Origin: Veillonella sp. | GTDB lineage: Bacteria > Bacillota > Negativicutes > Veillonellales > Veillonellaceae | Direction of reading: 5' to 3' | Length of the DNA: 23,505 nt | Assembly (NCBI RefSeq): GCF_019414865.1 | Contig: NZ_DXLG01000010.1 | Coordinates: forward strand, 1-23,505 | Shown here: positions 14,402-23,493 of the stretch, piece by piece | Position numbering within the stretch: position 1 is the stretch's first letter | Layout: each line of letters begins with the position of its first letter | Position numbers and translations under genes: made by a program | Notes under the pieces: generated by a model | Databases searched by the model: none | What the model was told of the DNA's origin: nothing | Seen by the model: the letters and a program-made list of their open reading frames with translations, nothing else

Positions 14402-15239
14402 CGAATGGGGCACCTTATACTTGGTGCCTACCCCGATTGGTAATTTAGAAGATATGACGTATCGCGCAGTTCGTATCTTGGGCGAAGTAGATGCTATCGC
14501 TGCCGAAGATACGCGTCATACAGGTATATTATTAAAACATTTTGATATTAAGAAGCCTTTGATTTCGTATCATGAACATAATAAGGAAGAAAAGGGTGCT
14601 TATATTATGGAGCTTTTATTAGAAGGCCAGTCCATTGCCTGCGTTAGTGATGCGGGCATGCCTGCTATATCTGATCCTGGGGCTGACCTAGTAACGAAGG
14701 CTATTGAAAAAGGCATAACCGTAGTGCCCTTGCCTGGTGCTAATGCGGCACTGACCGCACTCATCGCATCTGGCTTAGATACTAAATCCTTTACCTTTGC
14801 AGGGTTCTTACCGAAGCGGGGGAAACATCGAGTTGAAGAATTACAACGACTTTCACAAGTAACGGGCACCTTGATGTTTTACGAAGCACCCCATCGATTG
14901 CAAGAGGTCTTACAAGATATGTATGAATCCTTTGGCAATCGGTCCATAACGGTGGCAAGAGAATTAACGAAGAAGTTTGAAACCTTTGTGCGCACCGATT
15001 TGGAAAACCTTGTAAATGATTTGAATCAGCTCACCTATAAAGGGGAATTTGTTCTCATCGTAGGTGGCGCTGATACGATTGAGTCCGATACTGGTGAAGT
15101 TTCGGATGAACCAGTATCGTATGTAGATGCTGTACAAGCCCTTGTAGATACAGGGATACCTAAGAAAGAAGCAATTCGCCAGGTGGCAAAACGTTTTAAC
15201 GTTTCCCGCCGGGATGTATATAATATTGTAGAACGTTAA
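14391..15239 (+). CDS. rsmI: 16S rRNA (cytidine1402-2'-O)-methyltransferase RsmI
   Basis: Ribosomal RNA methyltransferase of 282 residues, tetrapyrrole-methylase fold, which modifies C1402 in the decoding centre. Visible: LYLVPTPIGNLEDMTYRAVR, AAEDTRHTGILLKHF, ISYHEHN, CVSDAGMPAISDPGADLV, VPLPGANAALTALIASGL, FAGFLPKRGKHR and FYEAPHRL. A small C-terminal helical segment (VDTGIPKKEAIRQVAKRFNV) resembles a helix-turn-helix and is usual in Firmicutes RsmI. The ATG at 14391 is chosen over in-frame ATGs at 14349 and 14361, which lie before the AAAGGAGGTG site (14371-14380). That site complements the 16S tail over ten bases, but its spacing is long at about ten bases. It overlaps the methyltransferase gene before it. 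Confidence 0.95.
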   Translation: MNDNEWGTLYLVPTPIGNLEDMTYRAVRILGEVDAIAAEDTRHTGILLKHFDIKKPLISYHEHNKEEKGAYIMELLLEGQSIACVSDAGMPAISDPGADLVTKAIEKGITVVPLPGANAALTALIASGLDTKSFTFAGFLPKRGKHRVEELQRLSQVTGTLMFYEAPHRLQEVLQDMYESFGNRSITVARELTKKFETFVRTDLENLVNDLNQLTYKGEFVLIVGGADTIESDTGEVSDEPVSYVDAVQALVDTGIPKKEAIRQVAKRFNVSRRDVYNIVER

Positions 15240-15258
15240 ACCTTCCCATTCGAAGGTT
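15239..15258 (+). promoter_or_regulatory. Small hairpin just upstream of the metG ribosome site
   Basis: AACCTTC (15239-15245) pairs with GAAGGTT (15252-15258) around a six-base loop, directly before AGAAGGAG. There is no T run, so it is not a terminator. It may protect the metG start or modulate ribosome loading; the role is unknown. Confidence 0.4.
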
Positions 15259-15273
15259 AGAAGGAGACTCATC

Positions 15274-17220
15274 ATGGGAGACACAAAAAAAACGTATTAT
15301 ATTACGACACCTATTTATTATCCAAGTGCTAAGTTGCACATTGGTCATACCTATTGTACATCTGTAGCCGATACAATTGCGCGCTTTAAACGCTTAGCTG
15401 GCTATGATGTGCGTTTCTTAACTGGTTCTGATGAACACGGTCAAAAAATTCAACGCGCTGCAGAAGCACAAGGTATTACACCTCTTGAATATACTACAAA
15501 TATCGTAAACGGCTTTAAAGCATTGTGGGAAAAAATGCATATTTCCAACGATGACTTCATTCGTACTACTGATGAACGCCATGAGAAGGTAGTACAAGAG
15601 CTTTTCACTAAAGCGTATGAAAAAGGCGATATTTACAAGGCTGAGTATGAAGGTTGGTATTGTACACCTTGTGAAACATTCTGGACTGAGCAAAAGCTAG
15701 GTGAAAATCATACATGCCCAGATTGTGGTCGTCCTGTAGAAAAGGTTAAAGAGGAAAGCTACTTCTTTAAACTCGCTAAATATACAGATCAATGGTTGAA
15801 GTTTATCGAAGAAAACCCTGATTTTATTCAACCTGAATCTCGTCGTAACGAAATGATCCAATTCGTAAAACAAGGACTTGAAGATTTAGCTGTATCTCGT
15901 ACATCCTTTGACTGGGGTATCAAGGTACCATTTGATCCTAAACATGTCGTATATGTTTGGTTCGATGCATTGGTAAACTATATTAGTGCACTTTCTCCAT
16001 TTGATGGTGATGGTGAATTATATAAAAAATACTGGCCAGCAGATCTTCACTTAGTAGGTAAAGAGATTGTACGTTTTCATACAATTATTTGGCCTATGAT
16101 GCTCATGAGTCTTGAGTTGCCATTACCTAAAAAGGTATTTGGACACGGTTGGATGATCGTTGATGGCACAAAAATGAGTAAATCCTTAGGTAATGTTATC
16201 GATCCTATTCCATTGATTGATACATATGGGGCAGACTCCTTGCGTTACTATTTATTAAGTGAAATTACGCTCGGTAATGATGGTAACTTTACATTGCCTA
16301 ACTTTGTGACAAAAATTAATGCAGATTTATCTAATGATTTGGGTAATTTGTTGAACCGTACCATTGCGATGATTGAAAAATACCATGGTGGTGTGATTAC
16401 AAAATGCGATGATATGGACGATTTGGACCGTGATGTATCCACATTAGCTGTTCAAACTGCAAAAGATTTTGAAGCGGCTATGGAAAATATGGAGCTTAAT
16501 AAAGCGATTAAATCCGTATGGGCCTTTATTGGTCGCATGAATAAATACATTGATGAAACAATGCCTTGGGTATTGGCTAAATCTGAAGATGCTCATGATA
16601 AAGAACGCTTACAATCTGCTATGTATCACTTGGCAGAAGCATTGCGTATCATTGCAATCTTAGTAAGCCCTGTCATCCCTGTAGGTGCTCCAAAAATCTG
16701 GGACCAATTAGGACTTGTAGGCTTTACAGATGCTACTCTTGAGGATGCAAAAGTCTGGGGCTTAATTCCAACAGGTACAAAAGTTGTAAAAGGTGATCCT
16801 ATTTATCCACGTTTTGAAATTCCTGAAATGGTAGAAGTTGTTGTGGAAGAGAAGATTGAAGAAGCTGTAGACACATCTAATATTCCACCATTAAAAGAAA
16901 ATATTACGTACGATGATTTTGAAAAATTAGATCTTCGTGTAGCAAAAGTTGTAAGCTGTGAAAAGGTACCTAAGTCCAAGAAATTATTGAAATTCGTATT
17001 GGATATCGGCATTGAAGAACGCACAGTATTAAGCGGTATCTCTCAATATTATGAACCAGAAGCTATGGTTGGTAAAAAGGTAATTTACTTGGCTAACTTG
17101 GCTCCTAAGAAGATGATGGGCATTGAGTCTTATGGCATGATTCTATCTGCATCTGATTGGGAAGAACATTTAGAAGTAACCAATATCGAATCTTTACCAG
17201 CAGGAAGTGTGGTTAAATAA
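15274..17220 (+). CDS. metG: Methionyl-tRNA synthetase
   Basis: Class I aminoacyl-tRNA synthetase of 648 residues charging tRNA-Met. Order: Rossmann catalytic core with HIGH (22-25), a zinc knuckle with C130/C133 and C148/C151, the KMSKS loop (300-304), a helical anticodon-binding domain (about 390-520), and a C-terminal EMAPII-like tRNA-binding domain (about 545-648, YDDFEKLDLRVAKVV). A linker rich in Glu and Val (about 525-540) joins the last domain. This is the usual long dimeric form. AAGGAG lies seven bases before the ATG. The 34-base gap after rsmI is far too short for a T-box or SAM leader, so control probably comes from the operon. tatD overlaps its stop as TAATG. Confidence 0.97.
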   Translation: MGDTKKTYYITTPIYYPSAKLHIGHTYCTSVADTIARFKRLAGYDVRFLTGSDEHGQKIQRAAEAQGITPLEYTTNIVNGFKALWEKMHISNDDFIRTTDERHEKVVQELFTKAYEKGDIYKAEYEGWYCTPCETFWTEQKLGENHTCPDCGRPVEKVKEESYFFKLAKYTDQWLKFIEENPDFIQPESRRNEMIQFVKQGLEDLAVSRTSFDWGIKVPFDPKHVVYVWFDALVNYISALSPFDGDGELYKKYWPADLHLVGKEIVRFHTIIWPMMLMSLELPLPKKVFGHGWMIVDGTKMSKSLGNVIDPIPLIDTYGADSLRYYLLSEITLGNDGNFTLPNFVTKINADLSNDLGNLLNRTIAMIEKYHGGVITKCDDMDDLDRDVSTLAVQTAKDFEAAMENMELNKAIKSVWAFIGRMNKYIDETMPWVLAKSEDAHDKERLQSAMYHLAEALRIIAILVSPVIPVGAPKIWDQLGLVGFTDATLEDAKVWGLIPTGTKVVKGDPIYPRFEIPEMVEVVVEEKIEEAVDTSNIPPLKENITYDDFEKLDLRVAKVVSCEKVPKSKKLLKFVLDIGIEERTVLSGISQYYEPEAMVGKKVIYLANLAPKKMMGIESYGMILSASDWEEHLEVTNIESLPAGSVVK

Positions 17221-17990
17221 TGAAACTCTTTGATTCGCATGCTCATGTAAATGACGGTCGTTTTGACAACGACCGTGATGAGATGTTACAAGCTTGCTTT
17301 GATGCAGGCGTAGAATACATTATGATTCCAGGGGTCGACCGAGGTACTGTTGAATCAGGACTAGCTTTGGCGGAACAGTATGATCGTTTATATGCCGCTG
17401 TAGGTACACATCCTCATGAGTCTAAAGATTTTACAGAAGAAGACTATGAGTTCTATAAGGATCAAGCCCTTAATAATGATAAAGTACGTGCAATCGGTGA
17501 AATTGGCTTAGATTATTACTATGATTTTTCTGACCGTGAAACACAGAAACGCGTATTCATTCGTCAATTAGAGCTTGCTCGTGAAGTAGATTTACCAATT
17601 ATCATTCATGACCGCGATGCACATGGCGATATTATGAATATCTTGCGCAATGAAGGTAAGGATAATTGGGGCATTTTCCACTGCTATTCTGGTAGCTGGG
17701 AAATGGCAAAAGAAGCTATTAAATTGGGATTCTACATATCATTTGCGGGTCCTGTAGTATTCCCTAAATCTACAAATCTTAAAGAAGTAGCTAAACAAGT
17801 ACCGTTAGATCGAATTCTTATTGAAACAGATTCCCCATATTTGACACCACCACCATTTAGAGGCCGTCGCAATGACCCAAGCAAGACTCAGTTTGTAGCA
17901 GAGGAAATTGCTGGCCTTAAAGGTATGGATGTAGATGAGTTCTGTGAGATTACCTATAATAATGGTAAACGTGTATTTGGTATTGAATAA
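17220..17990 (+). CDS. tatD: TatD family metal-dependent hydrolase (DNase)
   Basis: Cytosolic TIM-barrel hydrolase of 256 residues, TatD/YcfH family, with DNase activity (3'-5' exonuclease in E. coli TatD). Metal ligands visible: H7 and H9 in FDSHAHVN, the Glu in AIGEIGLDYYY, the His in PIIIHDRDA, the His in IFHCYSGS, and the Asp in LIETDSPYLTPPPFRG. Length is typical. Its ATG shares the last A of the metG stop, so translation is coupled; metG-tatD is the conserved Firmicutes order (metS-yabD). It ends the operon before a strong terminator. The physiological substrate is not known. Confidence 0.93.
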   Translation: MKLFDSHAHVNDGRFDNDRDEMLQACFDAGVEYIMIPGVDRGTVESGLALAEQYDRLYAAVGTHPHESKDFTEEDYEFYKDQALNNDKVRAIGEIGLDYYYDFSDRETQKRVFIRQLELAREVDLPIIIHDRDAHGDIMNILRNEGKDNWGIFHCYSGSWEMAKEAIKLGFYISFAGPVVFPKSTNLKEVAKQVPLDRILIETDSPYLTPPPFRGRRNDPSKTQFVAEEIAGLKGMDVDEFCEITYNNGKRVFGIE

Positions 17991-18098
17991 TTTTGATGTT
18001 AATCAACATAAATGCGGGTAAATAAAATATTGTAAACGTCTAATGGCATTGTTCTAATTCTTAGATATCTATTCAGAATCGTTAGAATCATACATTAT

Positions 18099-18137
18099 AA
18101 AACGCGATTCTCCCTTAGCGGTGAGAATCGCGTTTTT
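18099..18137. terminator. Strong terminator after tatD
   Basis: AAAACGCGATTCTC (18099-18112) pairs perfectly with GAGAATCGCGTTTT (18123-18136) around a ten-base loop, with one more T after it. The A-run/T-run symmetry allows use from either strand. It separates the metG-tatD operon from the polyphosphate operon. Confidence 0.88.
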
Positions 18138-18143
18138 CTATGG

Positions 18144-18149
18144 TATACT
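18144..18149 (+). promoter_or_regulatory. -10-like box before the polyphosphate operon
   Basis: TATACT (18144-18149) is also half of a small dyad, TATACT-AA-AGTATA. A second candidate is TATAGT (18170-18175). Neither has a convincing -35 box, so the promoter of this operon is not fixed; a promoter is needed here because a terminator lies just upstream. Confidence 0.3.
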
Positions 18150-18192
18150 AAAGTATATTCATACTGAACTATAGTAAGTCGAGGTTAGTAGC

Positions 18193-19740
18193 ATGAAACG
18201 TATTGCATTTATAGATTTAGGATCCAACTCCGTTCGTTTTGTCATTTATGAGATTTCTAAGACCGGTAGTTATCGTCTCATATATCAAGAAAAAGAGAGT
18301 GTCCGCTTAAGTGAAAATATGTGGGGCACTCATGAGTTAACAAATGAGGCAATGGAGCGCTCTCTGCGTGCTTTAAAAGGCTTTGTTCATATGGCTGACG
18401 CTATGGAGGTAGATACCATAAAAGCTGTTGCTACGGCTGCAGTACGTCTAGCTAAAAATGGGGATGCTTTTATTAAAGCCGTAAAAGAACGAACAGGTCT
18501 AGATTTAGAATGTATTGCTGGTGAAGAAGAGGCGCGCCTTGGATTCCTTGGGGTTATCAACACGATTGGCCTTAAAGATTTTATTATTTTTGACTTAGGC
18601 GGTGCTAGTACAGAGGTAACGCTAGTAAAAAATCGACATATTGTGAAAGCTGTTAGTCTACCTATAGGGGCACTTACCTTAACTGGAACCTATCAAAAGG
18701 GCGATGAGTATACCCCTAAAGAACTAGAAAAAATGACGAAGGCTGTAAAGAAAACCATTAAGGAACATTATTGGCTTCATAATGTGAAGCTTCCTCTATT
18801 AGGTATTGGCGGTACAGCTCGTAATATTGCAAAAATAGATCAACGTAAGTTATCATATCCCATTACGAAACTACATAACTATGAGTTACCATATCATAGA
18901 TTTCACGAAATCTTAGAAGATGTAAAGGGTAAATCCTTAGAGGCCCGTAAAAAAATTAGTGGCCTATCATCTGAGCGTGCCGACATAATTATTGCAGGAC
19001 TTACTATTGTGGATGAGCTTTTTAATTATGTTAATACAAAGACTCTTGTTGTGGGCGGTTGTGGTTTGCGTGAAGGTTTATTCTACGATTATTACGGTGA
19101 GTACTATTTAGGCGGAAATTCTATAATCGATGATATTCTAGTTCATTCTGCAGAGAATGTACTATTAGGTATGACAAAGCATGAGCTCGTGCATGCTAAG
19201 TATATTACGAAATTAGCTACTACTTTATATGATGCATTAGAGCCACTCCATAAGGCCGATAAGAATTTTAGACGATGTTTGATTGCAGCGGGACTGTTGC
19301 ATGATATAGGTAAACGAGTTAATTATTATAGTCATGCTCGTCATGGCTGCTATATGCTCGTCAATAGTAATTTATATGGGATTTCTCATGTTGAACAGGC
19401 GTTTAGTGCATTTTTAGTCATGAATTCTCATGGATTGACGCCAAAGGAATATAAGAATTTCTTATATGGTAAATTGTTAGATCAAGAACAACGCTCATTA
19501 GGTCAAAAGCTTTCTATTATTTTAGCGATTGCAGAGGCTCTTGATGAAAGCCATGAACAATTTATCAAACAGTTAGAGGTAAATATTAAATACACTAGTG
19601 TAGTCATAAAAGTGTTCTATTTAGAAGGACGCGATGTGAGTGTCACTAGAACGGCGGTAGAAAAACTTTCAAAATCATTTAAAAAAGAATTCGAGAAATC
19701 CTTAGAAATAGAATGGCATGAATCTCGTAAGGAGACATAA
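18193..19740 (+). CDS. ppx: Ppx/GppA exopolyphosphatase with C-terminal HD domain
   Basis: Cytosolic phosphatase of 515 residues acting on polyphosphate and/or pppGpp. The N-terminal actin-like ASKHA domains (about 1-310) show IDLGSNSVRFVIYE, AVATAAVRLAKNG, the catalytic-Glu segment GEEEARLGFLGV, FDLGGASTEVTLV, GIGGTARNIAK and VVGGCGLREGLFYDY. The C-terminal part carries an HD-type helical domain with LLHDIGK (H370-D371) and SHARHGCYMLVNS. GAGGT lies seven bases before the ATG. The next gene starts on its stop codon (TAATG) and ppk follows, so degradation and synthesis of polyphosphate are encoded together. Whether it prefers polyphosphate or pppGpp cannot be settled; the ppk link favours polyphosphate. 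Confidence 0.9.
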   Translation: MKRIAFIDLGSNSVRFVIYEISKTGSYRLIYQEKESVRLSENMWGTHELTNEAMERSLRALKGFVHMADAMEVDTIKAVATAAVRLAKNGDAFIKAVKERTGLDLECIAGEEEARLGFLGVINTIGLKDFIIFDLGGASTEVTLVKNRHIVKAVSLPIGALTLTGTYQKGDEYTPKELEKMTKAVKKTIKEHYWLHNVKLPLLGIGGTARNIAKIDQRKLSYPITKLHNYELPYHRFHEILEDVKGKSLEARKKISGLSSERADIIIAGLTIVDELFNYVNTKTLVVGGCGLREGLFYDYYGEYYLGGNSIIDDILVHSAENVLLGMTKHELVHAKYITKLATTLYDALEPLHKADKNFRRCLIAAGLLHDIGKRVNYYSHARHGCYMLVNSNLYGISHVEQAFSAFLVMNSHGLTPKEYKNFLYGKLLDQEQRSLGQKLSIILAIAEALDESHEQFIKQLEVNIKYTSVVIKVFYLEGRDVSVTRTAVEKLSKSFKKEFEKSLEIEWHESRKET

Positions 19741-21305
19741 TGGCATTACCAAAAACATTACGATATGCAGTACTACATGTGGGATCCAGTAGCATGAGTA
19801 TTACCATATTAGAATATAAAGGCATAGATGATGTACGTGTTATAGATTATGCGGCGCGGGAGGTAACCTTTGGGGAAGAATTATTTCAAACATCTCGCTT
19901 GAGCTTTAAAACAATTGAAGAAATCTGTCATATTTTAAAAGGTTATAAGCAATTAATGGCAGATTATGGCGTGAGTCGTTCTAAACTATATGGTACGACC
20001 GTAATACGCGAAGCCGCTAATCGTCGTAGTATTCTAGATCAAATCTATATTCAAACGGGGATGCGCGTTGAGGTCATCGATATGCCGAAAGAGGTATATT
20101 ACAAATATGCTTTGTTATATTACAAGATGACGCATCAATATAAACTGACAGATCCTACTAAGGCAACATTATTCTTGGATATTACATCTGGTGGGGTAGG
20201 CTTAACGGTTTGGCGTGGTGAGAATTTATTGTTCCAACGCAATATGCATAGTGGGTCCTTACGGGTTATGGAGTCATTTAATCGAAATCAACGATCTTCC
20301 ATATCATTCCCAAGGGCTATTACAGAATACTTACATCGTATGATTGGCCCTCTTCGTGAAGAATTACAAACTTTCAATATTAATAGTATCGTCTTATCTG
20401 GTGATGAGGCGCAATATATGACTCATTTAATGGGACAAGAAAATAATAAAGAAGACATTATTACTATTGAGCCAGAACGATTTAAAGGGCTTATCAATTC
20501 TTTTGACGGTGTGACAGCTACCAAGTTGATGAATCGTTATAAATTACCTGAATATAAGGCCAATATTTTAATGCCTACCATGATTTTATTTAATGAAATC
20601 ATTACAGCCATAGAGCCTAAATCATTAATTTTCAGTAGCTTTTCATTCTCTCAAGGCATTAGTTGGTTCTACGGTGTGGAAACCGAGAATAATCCATTTA
20701 TGTATCAATTGCGCGAACAAAATGCACAGTTAGCACGTGCTGTTGCCGCAAGATATCATACTGACCGAATTCATGATGCCGAGGTAGAGAAATTTAGCTC
20801 TTTATTCTGTAAAGCATTGCGACATAAAGGATTACCAGAGCGGTGGGGCTATCTATGTCGTATCGCAGCTATCCTTTGCTCTGTCGGTAAGTTTGTGAAT
20901 TTACGAAATCATGGGGAGCATGCGTATCATATTGTAATGGGGACCGATATATTTGGGCTTTCAGAAGAAGAAAAACAAGTAGTTGCTAATGTTGTATATT
21001 ACCACTACAAGGGAACGCCAAATGATGACGATGCATATTTCAATGCATTAACAGAGTTACAAAAAATTCAAGTTACCAAGCTGGTAGCCATCATTCGGGT
21101 CGCTTGTGCACTTGATGCAGGTAGTAACCAAAAAATCTCTGAAGTAACATTAGAAGAGCGAGATAATGTACTTTATGTATTCTGTCGTACTAATGAGGAT
21201 ATTTCATTAGAATGGTGGACCTTTGACCGTGATTCGGAATACTTTACAGAGGTATTTGGTATGGAAATCGTACTAGTTAGGGGAGGGGATCGTCATGTTC
21301 AGTAA
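19740..21305 (+). CDS. Degenerate Ppx/GppA-HD paralogue, probable pseudoenzyme
   Basis: Protein of 521 residues with the same length and layout as the preceding Ppx, but with altered active-site motifs. The first phosphate loop reads LHVGSSSMSITILEY instead of IDLGSNSVRF. The catalytic-Glu segment GEEEARL is replaced by MPKEVYY. The second loop reads LDITSGGVGLTVW instead of FDLGGASTEV. In the HD domain HDIGK has become CSVGK (C380-S381), although a later NHGEHAYHIV segment aligns with SHARHGCYML. TTVIREAANRR is still Ppx-like. The reading frame is intact and codon use resembles its neighbours, so it is not a decaying pseudogene. A regulatory or structural partner of Ppx or Ppk is inferred. 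It overlaps ppx by one base and ppk by 11 bases. Confidence 0.8.
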   Translation: MALPKTLRYAVLHVGSSSMSITILEYKGIDDVRVIDYAAREVTFGEELFQTSRLSFKTIEEICHILKGYKQLMADYGVSRSKLYGTTVIREAANRRSILDQIYIQTGMRVEVIDMPKEVYYKYALLYYKMTHQYKLTDPTKATLFLDITSGGVGLTVWRGENLLFQRNMHSGSLRVMESFNRNQRSSISFPRAITEYLHRMIGPLREELQTFNINSIVLSGDEAQYMTHLMGQENNKEDIITIEPERFKGLINSFDGVTATKLMNRYKLPEYKANILMPTMILFNEIITAIEPKSLIFSSFSFSQGISWFYGVETENNPFMYQLREQNAQLARAVAARYHTDRIHDAEVEKFSSLFCKALRHKGLPERWGYLCRIAAILCSVGKFVNLRNHGEHAYHIVMGTDIFGLSEEEKQVVANVVYYHYKGTPNDDDAYFNALTELQKIQVTKLVAIIRVACALDAGSNQKISEVTLEERDNVLYVFCRTNEDISLEWWTFDRDSEYFTEVFGMEIVLVRGGDRHVQ

Positions 21306-23412
21306 TGCAAAGTATTATTTTAACCGTGAATTATCTTGGTTAAAGTTTAATCAGCGCGTTTTATTAGAGTCTATTGATACCAATACTCCTCTATTAGAAC
21401 GACTTCGATTTATTGCTATTGCTAGCTCTAATTTAGATGAGTTCTTTATGATTCGCGTAGCCGGGTTACGTCATCAAGTGGTCAATGGTATTGTTAAGTA
21501 CGATGCGGCTCATATGGATGCTAAGGCACAGTTAAAGGCTATTGATGAGTCTGTACAGCGCCTCGTATCGATGCAAAGTACATATCTAAAGAATGTATTG
21601 TGTGAATTAGAATCTCATGGATTTTATTTTACCTATCCAGATCAGTTAGACGTAAAATCAAAGGCTTGGTTACGTCACTATTTTGAAGAACATATCTACC
21701 CTGTTGTAACGCCTCTAGCCGTTGACTCTGGACATCCATTTCCATTTTTAACAAACCATACCATCAATGCTATTGTACGTATTTTTCAAGTATTGCCGGA
21801 TGGTACAAAAGATTATAAAATTGCAATCTTACCAATTCCGTCTGTACTAAATCGTATCATTGAAATACCTAGCCGTAGCAATAAAGAGCATCGCTTTGTA
21901 TATTTGGAGGATGTGATTACCTATTATGCGACTCAATTCTTCCAAGGTTATGGTATAGAAGATTTTATGGTGTTCCGTATAACTCGTGATGCGGATTTGG
22001 AAATTGATGAAGAAGAAGCAACAGATTTGCTTTCTGAGGTAGAAGCATCTTTGCGTCGTCGACGTCGTGGTGATGCGGTACGATTAGAGGTTTGTGGTGA
22101 TGTAAAGGATAATCTGTTAGACTTTGTACTCACCAGTGTTGAATTAGAGCCAAAGGATGTATATCGTATAGATGGTCATCTTGATTGTCGTATGTATTTT
22201 GATTTCTGTAACTATCCAGGTCTAGATCATCTTCGTTATGCTCCATTTGAACCTAAACTTCCTAGTGAATTAGTAGATCATGAAGGGGAAAGTCTATTCT
22301 CTGTTATTGGAAAGCAAGACTTATTTGTTCACCATCCCTTTGAGTCTTTTGCGGTGGTAGAACAATTTATAGCACAAGCAGCTACGGATCCAGATGTATT
22401 GGCTATTAAACAAACTTTATATCGCGTCAGTGGCGATTCGCCTATTATAGCTTCACTTATAAAAGCGGCCGATAATGGCAAGCAAGTAACCGTACTTATG
22501 GAGGTTAAAGCACGGTTTGATGAAGAAAATAATATTCATATGGCACGCCGCTTAGAAAAGGCTGGCTGTCATGTTATTTATGGTTTGAAAGGTCTTAAAA
22601 CTCACTCCAAGATTACCATGGTTGTTCGCAGGGAAGATGCCGGTATTAGACGTTATGTTCACCTAGCTACAGGTAACTATAATGGCAAGACAGCACGAAT
22701 GTATACGGACTGTGGCATATTCACATGTAATGACGAATATGGCGACGATGCATCTCGCTTCTTTAATTTAATTTCCGGCTATTCTGATCCTCCAATTTGG
22801 AATAAATTTATTGTAGCCCCTTTAAATTTACGGGAAAAGATAATGGAATTGATTGACCGTGAAATTGAATTTGCAAAACAGGGAGAAGAGGCTTATATCA
22901 TTGGCAAAATGAATTCCTTGCTCGATAAAGAAGTCATCGCTAAACTCTATGAAGCTTCTGCTGCAGGTGTTCGCATTGATCTCATCGTTCGTGGTATCTG
23001 TACACTTCGACCTGGCATTGCTGGAGTAAGTGATAATATAACGGTTCGTTCCGTCGTAGGGCGTTTTTTAGAACATCATCGTTTATTTTATTTCCGTAAT
23101 GGGGGAAATGAAAGTCTATTCCTATCTAGTGCAGACTGGATGCCACGGAATTTAAATGAACGTGTAGAACTTATGATTCCTATTGAAGATAAATGTCATA
23201 AGGAGCGCGTTAAAGGTATTTTAGATTTATATTTAGAAGATACCTTAAAAGCTCATATTATGAGAGCAGATGGCTCGTATCGTAAAATTAATGATAGAGA
23301 ACATCCAATTTCTGCTCAAGAGGAACTTATGAAAGAAGCTATTGCTCGAGAACACAAGGAATCGATGACCGTCATTGAGCGTTTACAACCAATGTTTAAG
23401 ATGAATAAATGA
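21295..23412 (+). CDS. ppk1: Polyphosphate kinase (PPK1)
   Basis: Enzyme of 705 residues that reversibly polymerises the gamma-phosphate of ATP into polyphosphate. Visible: an N-terminal YYFNRELSWLKFNQRVL and SSNLDEFFMIRVAGLRHQV, then the PLD-like catalytic half with QTLYRVSGDSPII, the phospho-acceptor His H437 in LKTHSKITMVVRRE, ATGNYNGKTARMYTD, and the second active-site His H594 in LEHHRLFYF. Length is typical of PPK1. A GGAGGGG site inside the previous gene lies six bases before the ATG, and the two genes overlap by 11 bases, so the three-gene set is probably one coupled message. A terminator follows. The call is firm. Confidence 0.96.
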   Translation: MFSNAKYYFNRELSWLKFNQRVLLESIDTNTPLLERLRFIAIASSNLDEFFMIRVAGLRHQVVNGIVKYDAAHMDAKAQLKAIDESVQRLVSMQSTYLKNVLCELESHGFYFTYPDQLDVKSKAWLRHYFEEHIYPVVTPLAVDSGHPFPFLTNHTINAIVRIFQVLPDGTKDYKIAILPIPSVLNRIIEIPSRSNKEHRFVYLEDVITYYATQFFQGYGIEDFMVFRITRDADLEIDEEEATDLLSEVEASLRRRRRGDAVRLEVCGDVKDNLLDFVLTSVELEPKDVYRIDGHLDCRMYFDFCNYPGLDHLRYAPFEPKLPSELVDHEGESLFSVIGKQDLFVHHPFESFAVVEQFIAQAATDPDVLAIKQTLYRVSGDSPIIASLIKAADNGKQVTVLMEVKARFDEENNIHMARRLEKAGCHVIYGLKGLKTHSKITMVVRREDAGIRRYVHLATGNYNGKTARMYTDCGIFTCNDEYGDDASRFFNLISGYSDPPIWNKFIVAPLNLREKIMELIDREIEFAKQGEEAYIIGKMNSLLDKEVIAKLYEASAAGVRIDLIVRGICTLRPGIAGVSDNITVRSVVGRFLEHHRLFYFRNGGNESLFLSSADWMPRNLNERVELMIPIEDKCHKERVKGILDLYLEDTLKAHIMRADGSYRKINDREHPISAQEELMKEAIAREHKESMTVIERLQPMFKMNK

Positions 23413-23466
23413 TGAAATTCATACATAGTGTTGAATGATGAATTTTAATACATTTATATAATACTG

Positions 23467-23493
23467 AAAAAGCCTGTTTTTACAGGCTTTTTT
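23467..23493. terminator. Strong terminator after ppk
   Basis: AAAAAGCCTGT (23467-23477) pairs perfectly with ACAGGCTTTTT (23482-23492) around TTTT, with a six-base T run. It closes the polyphosphate operon and could work on both strands. Confidence 0.92.

Noticed and set aside
15240..15273. T-box or SAM riboswitch before metG
   Set aside because: The gap to rsmI is only 34 bases, with one 7-bp hairpin; no T-box or SAM core fits.
17991..18020. ATGTT/AACAT hairpin directly after tatD as the terminator
   Set aside because: Only five A/T-rich pairs and no T run; the strong hairpin at 18099-18137 explains termination better.
23413..23450. AAATTCAT/ATGAATTT inverted repeat after ppk
   Set aside because: Short, AT-only and widely spaced; likely chance, with a clear terminator just downstream.
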